Shown in pieces: positions 48,541-58,929 of a stretch of DNA of 64,000 nt. This DNA comes from Coniochaeta sp. PMI_546. Its lineage: Eukaryota; Ascomycota; Sordariomycetes; Coniochaetales; Coniochaetaceae. The notes under the pieces are model-generated. The model saw only the letters and a list, made by a program, of their open reading frames with translations, was not told the origin of the DNA and did not search any database. Location of the stretch: the NCBI GenBank assembly GCA_021432605.1, contig MU271145.1, positions 682,001 to 746,000 on the forward strand. Direction: 5' to 3'. Numbering within the stretch: position 1 is the first letter of the stretch; each line of letters starts with the position of its first letter. The translations under genes were made by a program, and so were the position numbers.

Positions 48541-49831
48541 TCACTTCTGCTTTTGTTTCTGCTTCTGCTTCTCACGCTGGTCCATCTTCTTCGCAATCTC
48601 GCTGGTCCTGATGACCTTCGGTGCTGCAGTGTATGCCGGTTGCGCGGCCCGTGACTGATAAGACCGTAGGCTCTTGGGGAAGAACATGCCGACGGCGTCC
48701 TGATAGTCGGCGTAGTCGGCGTACTTTCCGGATGTAATCAATTCGGTAAGCCAAGTTGACGACTGGAAGATCATGACTAGGAATGACGGACCGACTGCCG
48801 TCCAGTTGTACAGGGACTTCGTGGCGTAGCAGCTCCATTGATACAGGAACAGCCAGATGCTCTGCTCGGCAGCGAAGTTCGGGTGTCTACTGTATCCCCA
48901 GAGACCTGTCGTGACGAAGCCTCGGTCGAGGTCCGACTGCTTGTACCCGCTAGGAACCTTCGCCGTCTTCTGATACTCCTTCTTGGCATTTTGGTAGTCT
49001 GTTGGGTGTTCACGTCAGCAAGTAAGTGCAGGCCTGATTGAGCTGAGAAACTTACTCCATTGTTGTTGATCTGCAAATATTTCGAAAGTAACTAGGCTGA
49101 TATCTATGACCACAAAGGCAATATCGGAACCCTGGATCTCGGGGTCGAACTGGGTGGAGAGCAGAATCGGGTATACAGGCGCAGCCAGCAGGAAGAGGAG
49201 GACGCTCTGGATGAAGGAGATGAAGGTCCAATTGAAGATGTGAAAGGTCAACGATCCGACATATTTGCGAACAATCTCCCTGCAACAGCATTAGCTCATA
49301 TCGCTGCAAGTATGTGTACGGCAGTGGCTACAAACCATCTATAATCCTCGGACCCAACCTCATAGCCTCCTTTTCTCCAGTAGTTGTAGGTTAATCGGAT
49401 CTGTGCATTACAACAGTCAGGTCTCGCGTCACAGGCAGCGTGTGGCCGCATGTCCGAGTGAAATGACTCACACTCCAGAGCGTGCTGAACAACAGGGCAA
49501 GGTCAATTCGTTGATGCGGTACACCGGTGAGCCGCGCCCATACGTCGAAATGCGCAATGTAGAACGTCGGCAACAGGCTCCAGCAACGATCCACCTGCGA
49601 GTAGTTCCTATTGATCTCAGCAACAACCAGAAAGACAGCTCCAAGAAAAACAGAAAAAGCAAAAGCTGAGATCAATGGATTCGTGGTCTTGTAGACGTCA
49701 AGCAAGCTTCCGCCAGTCTGGACAGTGTCGAGGAGCCTTTTCGGTAGATCGTAGAGCTGAGGGATGAACGGCTCGACCGTCTTTGACCAGTCCGAGCACT
49801 CCTCGAGGGAAATCAGCGCTGGAAGAGTCAT
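48541..49831 (-). CDS. DUF1295 steroid-reductase-like membrane protein
   Basis: Membrane protein of the DUF1295 group, related to the C-terminal domain of 3-oxo-5-alpha-steroid reductases and to isoprenylcysteine methyltransferases. Exons 49831-49472, 49400-49336, 49279-49056 and 48998-48541 (introns 71, 56 and 57 nt) give 368 residues. Several membrane helices are seen (for example FAFSVFLGAVFLVVAEI, IFNWTFISFIQSVLLFLLAA, DIAFVVIDISLVTFEIFAD). The C-terminal signature GLWGYSRHPNFAAEQSIWLF is the conserved nucleotide-site motif of the superfamily. The protein ends in a KQ-repeat whose last five residues, KQKQK, fit the KxKxx ER-retrieval pattern, so an ER location is likely. The substrate is unknown. 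It is divergent from TOP3. Confidence 0.9.
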
Positions 49832-50456
49832 TGCGATAGTCGTCGTCGTTGAGACAGATACTGTGTTCTTGCAAGGTATGTATCTGCCAGATGTGGCGGT
49901 TGTTAACGGTCATTAAATAATTCTTGACGTTGGTTTTCGCTGGAGATTGTCGCGTCTGCCACTTGATACAAATCTGCGCGTCATCACGCAGGCCAAGCCC
50001 CAGCATCCTGCTGCAACCGCGGATGCTTTAGCGGCACCCGGGCGGACCTTCCCGGTAGTCGCATCGACGCTTAACTCAGCATTCTTGCCCCGTTAATGCA
50101 CTTGCATCTTGTCGTTTAAAAGCATTATCAAATCCACTGTCAACAATGTCAACCACATCGAAGAACCTATTAGGCAACAATTGTGTTCTGACATATCATA
50201 GCATGGTGTTGGATTGACGACACTTTCTGGATGTCTCGGACGTCTTTTGCTGCTCCTAGTGAGTGCATCGAACGCCTAGAACTGTCCTCAATGGGCCACT
50301 CCACGATGCTGGATACGGTCTGAAAATTGGGTTTTCTACGAAGTGAGCGGGCCATGTACACCTTTGACTGTCTGCACGGTCTCCCTTGACGTGAGCCAGT
50401 CGTCTCGATTTTCGCTCAGAATATCGCAACCCAACGGAACTACATGTTGATTCAGG
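49832..50456. promoter_or_regulatory. shared DUF1295 / TOP3 promoter
   Basis: 625 bases between divergent starts, with no supported coding sequence. Both promoters should be here; no specific site is claimed. Confidence 0.5.
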
Positions 50457-52597
50457 ATGAGAGTTCTCTGTGTGGCCGAGAAGAACTCTATCGCGAAGGC
50501 CGTCGCTGAGCATATGGCTGGAGGGCGTGTTGCAGCGGTATGTTCATCAAGCAGCATTTTCTGACCGAGATACTGACTATCAGACAGGAAAATACAGGAA
50601 ATCGGTACATAAAGAATTACAAGTTTGACTTTGACTTCGGCCAGCCCTGGGGACGATGCAATGTGACCATGACCTGCGTGTCTGGACACCTTACCGAACT
50701 CACTTTTCCTTCTGAATACAAGACCGATTGGAAGTATCCGCCCCCTGACCGCTTGTTCAATGCTCCGGTGTCCGTTTCTATCCCCGAGGTAGGTCTAATC
50801 GAGTTGTTGCTTGAGTAAACAGCTGCTGAGCTAGCCGCCAGGGTAACCGAACCATTGCAAGAAATATAGAACAGCAGGCCAGGCACTCACAGGCCTTGTT
50901 CATCTGGACCGATTGCGATCTTGAAGGAGAGCACATCGGTGGTGAAATACGCGAGGTCGCCAGGAAGGCAAACAGCCGCATTGAGGTCAAACGAGCCAGG
51001 TTCAGCAACATCGAAAAAGCGTGAGTTTGAGGATCTGGCGTTGACTAGTAGCAAATAACTCGTACTGATCGAACTGCAGTCATATTCTTACTGCTGCGCG
51101 ACGCCCGACAGCGTTGGATGATAGGCAGGTAGAAGCTGTCAATGCCCGTCTCGAGCTCGACTTGAGGATAGGATTCGCCTTCACACGATTTCTCACAAAC
51201 AATCTCCGCCCCCTTGGAGGACCATTGTCGGGAATGGTATTGAGCTACGGTGGGTACCGCTATGTCGCTTGATCACGCATCATACTGACTTTATAGGCTC
51301 TTGCCAATTTCCTACACTAGGCTTTGTGGTAGATCGTTACTTTCGGGTGAAGAACTTCGTTCCGGAACCGTTCTGGGGCATAAAGGTGGTACATGAGCGA
51401 GAGGACAAGAACATCACGTTCTCGTGGGCAAGAGGTCACTTGTTTGATCGTGCATCAGTAATAATCCTCTTTGAAAGGTGTCTTGTGGCCAAGATAGCCA
51501 AGGTCACGAAGGTTCAGGAGAAACCGACGAGTAAATGGAAACCTCTTCCACTCACGACACTCGAATTCCAGAAAAATGCGACGAGGTTTCTCCGTATGAG
51601 CGGTGCGGAAGCGATGAGCGTTGCCGAGGGACTCTATCAAAAAGGCTTCATCAGCTATCCCAGGACCGAAACGGATCGGTTTGATAAAGGCATGAACCTG
51701 CGAGCTCTATGTGAGAAACAGACCCCGGATACTCGATGGGGTCAGTTCGCCCGGAATCTTGTCAACGGAGCCTTCCAACAGCCACGCCAAGGGCGACATG
51801 ATGATAAAGCACATCCACCTATCCATCCGATCACCTATGCGGACCCCAGCGTCCTGAGTGCCAACGAGAAACGCGTGTACGAGTTCGTTGCCCGTCGGTT
51901 CCTGGCCTGCTGCTCGGAGGATGCCAAGGGCATGGCGACCAATATTGACATCACGTACGGTGACGAGGTATTCGGTGCACACGGCGTCATAGTCCTGGAG
52001 CGCAACTACCTGGACGTGTACCCATACGAAAACTGGACCGGCACAACGATGCTACCCAAGTTCACACTTGGCGAGCAATTTGAGCCTACAGAGGCCATGA
52101 TGACAGAAGGCAAAACCTCGCCGCCGAGCTACCTCACCGAAGCAGATCTCCTTGCTCTCATGGATGCCAACGGCATCGGCACCGACGCCACTATGGCTGA
52201 GCATATCAAGAAGATTTTGGATCGGAAATACGTCTTTACTCACCAGCGTGAGGGCGCCAGAGGACTCACGGAATTCATCCCTAGCGCTCTCGGGTGTGCG
52301 CTTATAGAAGGCTTCGACAGGATGAACTTCGAGACCAGTCTCGGCAAGCCTTTTCTCCGGAAGGAGATGGAATTGAAGATGAAGGCTATCTGCAATGGGC
52401 GCACGACGAAGCAGACAGTTCTGCAAGAGAGTCTGACCCAGTACCGGCAGGTCTATGACCAGTCGCAGGAACAGCTTGGCGTTCTTAGAGCTGTAGGAAA
52501 CCCCTCCCTTCTGCGACATGGTATACCACTTGAGCTAACTGAGTCTATCCCACACCCATAGGCTTGCAGACAATATGTCTTCACAGACCAGAACTGA
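50457..52597 (+). CDS. TOP3: DNA topoisomerase III
   Basis: Type IA topoisomerase that works with a RecQ helicase and Rmi1 to dissolve recombination intermediates. Six exons, 50457-50537, 50588-50788, 50842-51020, 51080-51249, 51297-52492 and 52562-52597 (introns 50, 53, 59, 47 and 69 nt), give 620 residues. The Toprim domain has VLCVAEKNSIAKAVAEHMAG and the acidic triad in FIWTDCDLEGEHIGGE. The gate domain has SYGSCQFPTLGFVVDRYFRV, and the catalytic tyrosine lies in GFISYPRTETD. The protein ends VLRAACRQYVFTDQN; the last exon is 36 nt. It lacks the C-terminal zinc fingers of animal Top3-alpha, as in yeast Top3. If the last intron is missed, the reading ends in unrelated residues. Confidence 0.95.
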
Positions 52598-54869
52598 ATG
52601 CCTAATTTGATAGAGTATCTGCCGCCGTTCGCTGTAGTTGTGACAGCATTTTCTCTAGACTCAAATACTCGGCAAGAGCTGCATTGTGTTATGGTAGTGG
52701 CAGCATCAGTAAGCACTGATGTCGGAAGATATTACGACGGCCAGCCACTGTAATGGTAGGTATTGCGCAAGACATCCCATCCTCTTTCACTGGGCTGTTC
52801 GCTTGGTACGGAGGACCACAATTGTCTATAATATACGCACCGAAGATACCTATGACATGGCGGCACCGTATGCAGGTGGTTCCGAACTCGGCTGCAGGAT
52901 GCAACTCGACCAAAGGCTCATCAGATATGCATGGCCTCTTCTTTCTGGCATATGGGCTATTCCGGAATCTCGATCGCAAAGCGACCCTGCCGTGTGAGGG
53001 AATACAAGTACCGCAGGTATGATGTCCGGATGGATATCTGTCGTGACATGGACGATGTGTTGTGGAGTTTGCGTTGCGTTGGGTACTCCTTCGGTCCAAC
53101 GGCTAAAGTTGATGAGCTCGGCTGCCACGACTTCTCTTTCGCCAATTGCTCAACGTGGGGTGAGGACAGGCTCGGAGCCCGAAGGACTGCCACAAAGTCA
53201 GAGAGGGGTTTCATGCTCGATGGTGATAGCAGGTACTATGTCGTCTCCATAGCCTGTGCACCCGTTCCACGACCTGATGTCGCTGTTGGCCAGCTAATCC
53301 AAACGTTGGAATGTATGGCGCGGACCAATCAGAAGCGGGCCTTTACAGCAGGAGGGAACGTGATGGATGTGTTGGATCGTGTGGGCACGCAGGGCTTTTG
53401 CTCGCGGGAGTTAAGACGTGGAGATGGAGATGCTCTCTGACTTGCGCGATATTTGGAGACTCGATGCCTCCCCACGATTTGGCAACCAACGGCAATGGGG
53501 CTGATGGAACTCTGGGTCACGGAAATCCGACACTCTTTCTCAACGGCAATCTCTGTTCTGAATCTAGGGCTAGTTACGCGTCGGAGGACCCTTGGGATTC
53601 CTTCACCAATTCCTTGTGGTGTGCCTGACTACCGACACGCATGATAAAGAGATAAGGATATGATAGAGGAGAGATACGACTGTCATCGAGGTTGTCAAGG
53701 GCCACGGCTGGATGAATAGACTTTGGTGTCTGCACACATTCCCCTGTGTGGCATCCACAACTCCCGCCTGATACGGCGACGCCCCAGATACGCTAAAGTA
53801 TACACGTGTGCACCCTGGGTGCAGCCTAAGTGCCTCCGCATCCTTCCGTAGCAGCATCATCGATAAGTCGCTGACTCAATGACTGGTGGAACACAGCCTT
53901 CTCAGGTAGCCTCTGTTTCCTCTGGTGGAGGACATCCTAGTTCCGGGTAGAGCAAAACCTGAGCAGATGAGCCTTTGCTGCAATGGCCCATAGCAAATAT
54001 CTTATGCTTGCCATGGTCAAAGCTCTGAAAATTTGCAAACTCATTTCATCTGTGTTTAAAAAATGCAACAAAGGAGAAAAGGACAAGGAGGCATCGTCAG
54101 TTAAGCTGGGAACGAACGAGAAGCACGGAGCATCCCTCTAGCCCAAAAGACCCAGGCCAGCACTTTCTTGCATCCACACCACTACAAGTGAACGAATGGG
54201 AGCGTTCGACAGGCGCACACACTAGGCACACACACACCTTTATGGCACTTTGGGCAGGGGTGGCTGTAACGCCCAACCCCGGCTTTGCCCATTGGCTTTT
54301 GTCCAACTGCAGTGCGTCGGGCAGGGCAGCAAGGACAGTGAAGGGTGTTGGCCAAGGCCTGTACTTAGCAGCGTCGCACATTCCCTGGCAGCAAGCGAAG
54401 TGGACGCCGGCACGCCGCGCAGTCTCACTCGCAAGGGGTGTTATTAGGTCTGCCATGACCACTCGACCTGGCCTCTCTTCTTCCCTTCTCTCCTTCAAAG
54501 CAACAACAACACTATTTTGAAATCCATCGACTTTTGAATCGAGAGTCATCTCTTGTCACAGTAAGATAATCGCGTCAGCTTTGCCACTTGTCCATCGTCG
54601 TCTTTTGTCCGTCTACCCGACCGGTACAAAAGCTGCCAGCCAGATCGTCGTATAACCCGCTTCAGGACTACTGTGAGTGACTCAGACCCCCTTCACACGC
54701 CGTGACCGCATCGCGGCGCGTCGCATTTGCCATCTCGCCCTCCACCATCACCACTTCGCATGCGCATGTGCATGTGCGCTTCCTGACGTATTTCAACGTT
54801 TGCTAATTTGCGATCGCGCCCTCCTCCAGAGTTTGGTCTCGAAGCGACTTACCACCTAAACTGTCCAAT
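52598..54869. other. 2.3-kb stretch before STB3
   Basis: Apart from a weak open frame at 52931-53440 (listed separately) nothing is supported. The last 300 bases are pyrimidine-rich and likely the STB3 5' untranslated region and core promoter. A short CA-rich tract lies near 54217-54239. Confidence 0.45.
52931..53440 (+). CDS. doubtful open frame, unknown protein
   Basis: An uninterrupted frame of 169 codons. The middle reads moderately protein-like (RGFMLDGDSRYYVVSIACAP, LIQTLECMARTNQKRAF), but there is no domain, no clear promoter and no splice structure, and the opposite strand also has a 136-codon frame here. It may be a lineage-specific gene, the eroded end of an old gene, or chance. 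Confidence 0.25.
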   Translation: MASSFWHMGYSGISIAKRPCRVREYKYRRYDVRMDICRDMDDVLWSLRCVGYSFGPTAKVDELGCHDFSFANCSTWGEDRLGARRTATKSERGFMLDGDSRYYVVSIACAPVPRPDVAVGQLIQTLECMARTNQKRAFTAGGNVMDVLDRVGTQGFCSRELRRGDGDAL

Positions 54870-55976
54870 ATGGCAACCATGGCATCTGCTGTTCGCGATA
54901 TCCCAACGACCTCCGGCCGAGACAACTTAACTGCTGTAGCGGCCCGGAGTGTCCCTGTGACACGACTTCACTCTCAACCCCTTCCCCTCCCGACTCCTCC
55001 TAACTCCATATCTCCCACGCTGCCTGCCCACGGCCTCAAGGCCCAGCTGCAGAAGGCGAGGCTCGAGCCCATCGACTCAGACCTGGATCTGCAGGACGGC
55101 CAGGACCACCACGCCGGCGGTCGTTCTGCACTCGGCTCGCCTCCGTACGATTCTGCCGGTGCTATCACGCCGACCATGCTGGCCAAGTTCCATCTGCCCG
55201 AGATCCTGCTGAACCACGGTCCGCTGGCCATCCGCCACGTCATGGGTTACCTGACCACTTCTGTTCCCGGATTTGCCGGAATTCCACCGGCAAAAGCGAG
55301 ACGGCTTGTCGTTAGCGCATTGGAAGGTCGAGGAAGCGGAGGAGAGGGTGGTGGGCTGGATGGCGACGTGGAATTTGAGAAGGTTGGCTGGGGACGGTGG
55401 GATGCGCGGCGACGAGGACAACCCTCTCGGGGACGCCGCGCGTCTCCTACGTCCGGCGTTCCGTTTGAAGATGGAGCTATCCCTATCTCGAAGAGCTCCG
55501 GCTGGAAAGCGGATCGGTCAAGACTGGCTCCATACGGATCGAGCAACGGAGACGGCGACTCGGCCGTAGCTTTCTCGCACGACGACCGCGACATTACTAT
55601 GTTGGAACATGAGGCCGACAGGATGTCCATGGACGGATCGGCATCCGCCTCATGTTCTGAAGCGCCGGACGACGACGTCGTCATGAATGACGACCCGGAA
55701 GACGTCACGGACGACGAGGATTGGGCCGCTGTCGGCGCGGCTGCCCTGCGCGCGACATCTTATTCGACTTCGGCGCAAGGCCGGACCGAGCAAGCCGCCT
55801 TTTCTACACGTGTATATACTTCCGCTGGCGGGCTGCGTTCCTTCTCGGCCACTGCCGGCATGGCGCGCCCGCCACAGCTGGGCACTTTTGACTTTTCAGG
55901 ATCGGCGTTGGGGGGTACCTCGGATGCACAGGAGCGCGAGGCCATTGAGGCTCTTCTTCGACTGGGGTCGATGTAA
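54870..55976 (+). CDS. STB3: Stb3-like Sin3-binding protein
   Basis: Fungal Stb3 family (Sin3-binding); the yeast member binds the ribosomal RNA processing element and represses growth genes through Sin3/Rpd3 when glucose or TOR signalling is low. Single exon, 368 residues. The family domain spans about residues 95-205: TPTMLAKFHLPEILLNHGPL, AIRHVMGYLTTSVPGFAGIP, AKARRLVVSALEGRG, and after a Gly/Asp linker FEKVGWGRWDARRRGQPS. The rest is disordered, with an acidic segment (DDDVVMNDDPEDVTDDEDW) and a C-terminal helix (REAIEALLRLGSM). The start context has two nearby ATG codons (54870 and 54879). DNA binding in this organism is inferred from the family. Confidence 0.88.
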   Translation: MATMASAVRDIPTTSGRDNLTAVAARSVPVTRLHSQPLPLPTPPNSISPTLPAHGLKAQLQKARLEPIDSDLDLQDGQDHHAGGRSALGSPPYDSAGAITPTMLAKFHLPEILLNHGPLAIRHVMGYLTTSVPGFAGIPPAKARRLVVSALEGRGSGGEGGGLDGDVEFEKVGWGRWDARRRGQPSRGRRASPTSGVPFEDGAIPISKSSGWKADRSRLAPYGSSNGDGDSAVAFSHDDRDITMLEHEADRMSMDGSASASCSEAPDDDVVMNDDPEDVTDDEDWAAVGAAALRATSYSTSAQGRTEQAAFSTRVYTSAGGLRSFSATAGMARPPQLGTFDFSGSALGGTSDAQEREAIEALLRLGSM

Positions 55977-57148
55977 TAATACCACTTCAGCGCATTTTGG
56001 ATCGGCGTTCAACACTAGGGCAGGGTAGGAGGCATATCGGCCTTCGTGGCCGACAGGGTTGGTTCTTTCATTCGGGTTGGCCTGGATAACCGAGTGGAAA
56101 TGGTTGGGGTCTGGTTCTTCCTATCACACTCTACCACACTCTACGCCTATCTGATCAGGGCGGCGACCTTGCGATCAACATTATCTTTCGACTATCCGGA
56201 CATGCATATTTGGTTTGAGCATGAGGCGTCCTGGTTCTCTTTATCTGGAAACAAGCCTCTTCCTCTGGCGGCTGGGGGATCATTCGCCTTTGGCCCCTTT
56301 ACGACATCTTGGAGACAGATTTGGACTCGACACGCTCTCAACAAGCATGTTGTGCTGATGCTCTTCTCAGTCTTGGTCTGTCATGAGCTTCAGAGGTTCT
56401 CTCTTCGTCTACACGCGTCGCCCCTGGAGGATGACTTCACCTTCTTTTCTCGCTTTTCCTTCTTATACCCTTACACCATGCGTCGGCCTGCTCGTGGATT
56501 TTGCCAGTAACGTCGACCACTTCAACACCTTGTGGAGGAAGACACACTTTTGTCTGTGCTGAGCCAGCGAGCAAAAAGCAACTCTTGGCGAACGACCGTC
56601 GCAACATAGATAGCCGCTCTATGCCTTTCGATTCTGTTTTTCTCCTTAATAACGTTTGGGCTTGTCCCGCAGGGGATGAAGGGGCGGGCAAATACACGCT
56701 AAAGAGATATGTTCGAGAGCAACATGTGGCTATGGGAAACGGAAACACCGGACAGTTAGCCGTTTGACCAACGGACACCACTCCGTCAATTTGGAGTCTG
56801 CTTGGATTGTTGCGAGGAGGGGGCAGGTGGAAGCGTCGAGATGTCTTGGACACTGCGAAGCAAAACACAAAACGCAACACAAAAATACCATTGTTTTGGG
56901 GTGATAGCAGGATTGGCTTCCTACCGTTTGGGTTACTTATAGCTCAAGTCAAGAAATGGAACCGTGATCGTTCGTCCTAACACAGCAATGACCAATGTTC
57001 CACCCAGTCCACTTGTTAGTTTGGGCCTTCGTTCGGGCAAACCCCAGTCTTAAGGGGCTTTCCCGGGAGCAGTCTGCAACTATTAACACAATTCGAGAGT
57101 GAGCCGACCAAACCACCAGCTGCAGGGTTACGCATCTTGACGTGGTAC

Positions 57149-58562
57149 CTTGGCACACGGATCCCAGAGTGAACCTCTTCTCACGACGAGACGATCAGGT
57201 AATTGATCGGCTAGAAGTCCAAACCGGTTAACCACTCCTTGGATACGATATGTCGACGACTCTGGCGGATAATGCTCAACTTGGCAGTGACGCACGTCGA
57301 CCAGTTAGACTATCATTGCACTAGCATACGTGAATCCTTTCTAGAGGTGTAAATGCCATGTTAGTGCCGACGACATTACACGAGCTTATTAAGTCAACCC
57401 GTGGCTCTCTTGTCGACAGGTCGCCAAGGAGTTCCGCCTCTGGGCATTCTTAAGAATCTTGGTAAAGGCGGACAAGAGGAAGCAAGACCCAGTGCCAAGA
57501 GGAGGGCTCGGTAAGTACCTCTTTAGCAAATGGGCCAAGACTGAGCCCCAACCTTGCCGTTAAGACATAGCTAAAAAATACCTTACTGTGTAAGGTATGG
57601 TACACGTGTAGACAAATCATCCAACATCCACGTCTACACTATACGTTAAGCAACACCATATCCCAGGCGGCGGTAACCAAGCGTGAAATAGTACCCTTCT
57701 TCTATGGTAAATCTGCACCATTATCGGGAGAACATACAGTATGGTCTTACTTAGGGGTTCGCCTTATAACTAACATTCACTCACCCTGTTATTAGGTAAC
57801 AAGTGTCAGTTTAAGATTCTAACTGCTGACAGGTCTTACGAGGCGTGAAAACTAGAAGCGTAAGGAGCCTGAAGGAGGCAGTGTTAAGGGGGGTGTAGTG
57901 GTGTGTTAGCTAGCGGATTTCCTAAGTCATCAGGTGATGTGCTCATCGCCAAGCAGCTTGGTAATACCGGACAATGAGCCTCCCTGGCGGAAAGCTTGGC
58001 TGCAACCAATACTCTTACACTAAAGGGTATTTCAATACCAAGCAGCATTATGTTTACTAACTGTATCGTCGTCATACCTCATTTGATATAGGTACCTTTA
58101 ATCAAACGGAAGGCTACATACATATATCGTTCGAAGCAAGCAGTTATAGAATCGTTTCTAGAGGAAGGAAAGGTCACGTACAGAAACACGCTTGGATACG
58201 ATTAAGAATGAACCACGCCTCTAGAGCGAAGAACTCGCGGACCAAGACACCCTGTTTAATATGGCGGCCTAAAACGGTACGGATGTAAACGGGTGCACAA
58301 GCGGCGACAACTGAGGGGGCTGCTTAACTTTTACCCAACACCTGCTCAAATGCCAAGTCTTGGCATGGTCTTGGCATTCCTTGGCGCTGGGAGTAGTTTT
58401 GTTATTTAGCTTTATCGGATTTGGTGTTGATAAACACTTTTTAAACGGCAACTGCTTAACAGTCGTTACTAAGGTCGGTTAGTCGCACCTTCGCCAACCA
58501 ATCACACGTATAGCACATCAGGAGGCCCAGACTGCCAAGAGAGTTTGCCAAGCCTCGCCAAG
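57149..58562. promoter_or_regulatory. PacC-site cluster (GCCAAG x14)
   Basis: Fourteen exact copies of GCCAAG or its complement CTTGGC start at 57149, 57280, 57423, 57494, 57534, 57948, 57995, 58352, 58359, 58370, 58380, 58534, 58547 and 58557. GCCARG is the known target of PacC. The densest groups, four sites in 34 bases and three in 29 bases, lie about 370 to 580 bases upstream of the pacC ATG. One to two copies would be expected by chance over this length. The cluster implies autoregulation. Confidence 0.8.
57578..57639. repeat. paired hairpins with TACAC/GTGTA core
   Basis: ATACCTTAC and GTAAGGTAT form a 9-base stem with a 3-base loop at 57578-57598. Just beyond it GTGTAGAC (57606-57613) pairs with GTCTACAC (about 57632-57639). 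The word GTATGGTACA between them also occurs in the foldback at 7664. Confidence 0.6.
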
Positions 58563-58929
58563 ACTCCTACTAGAATCAGAGACGACCATGAAGCTCGTAA
58601 TAAAGACATTATGGGTCGCCCTGTCGAGAGAGTCCAGCTGTTCACCTTCATAAACCTTCAGAATGTGTCCTTGCGAGTGAATTATTGTCACCTCTTTGGA
58701 TACATCTTATTGTCGACCTGGTTTTGCGACCAAAGCCTAACGGACTTATCTGACCAGTCACAGTGGGGTCTTGTTTGCCTTTGATTTTTCTACACGTCCA
58801 CGTGACCAAGGCCTTCCTAGCCTTTTCAACCCAGCAAAAAACAGGCGCTTGGACCAACCTTTCCACCAAAACCTTTCCACGAAGCACTGCACAACCCACG
58901 TGACCGAACACGTGTTGACTGACCTCAAG

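Larger units (their letters stand above)
55977..58929. other. long upstream region of pacC
   Basis: Nearly 3 kb without a supported gene. The first ~900 bases are the STB3 3' side. From about 57.1 kb the sequence becomes rich in the PacC hexamer (separate entry) and contains hairpins at 57578-57598 and 57606-57639. The last ~130 bases before the pacC ATG are likely 5' untranslated sequence. Confidence 0.5.
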
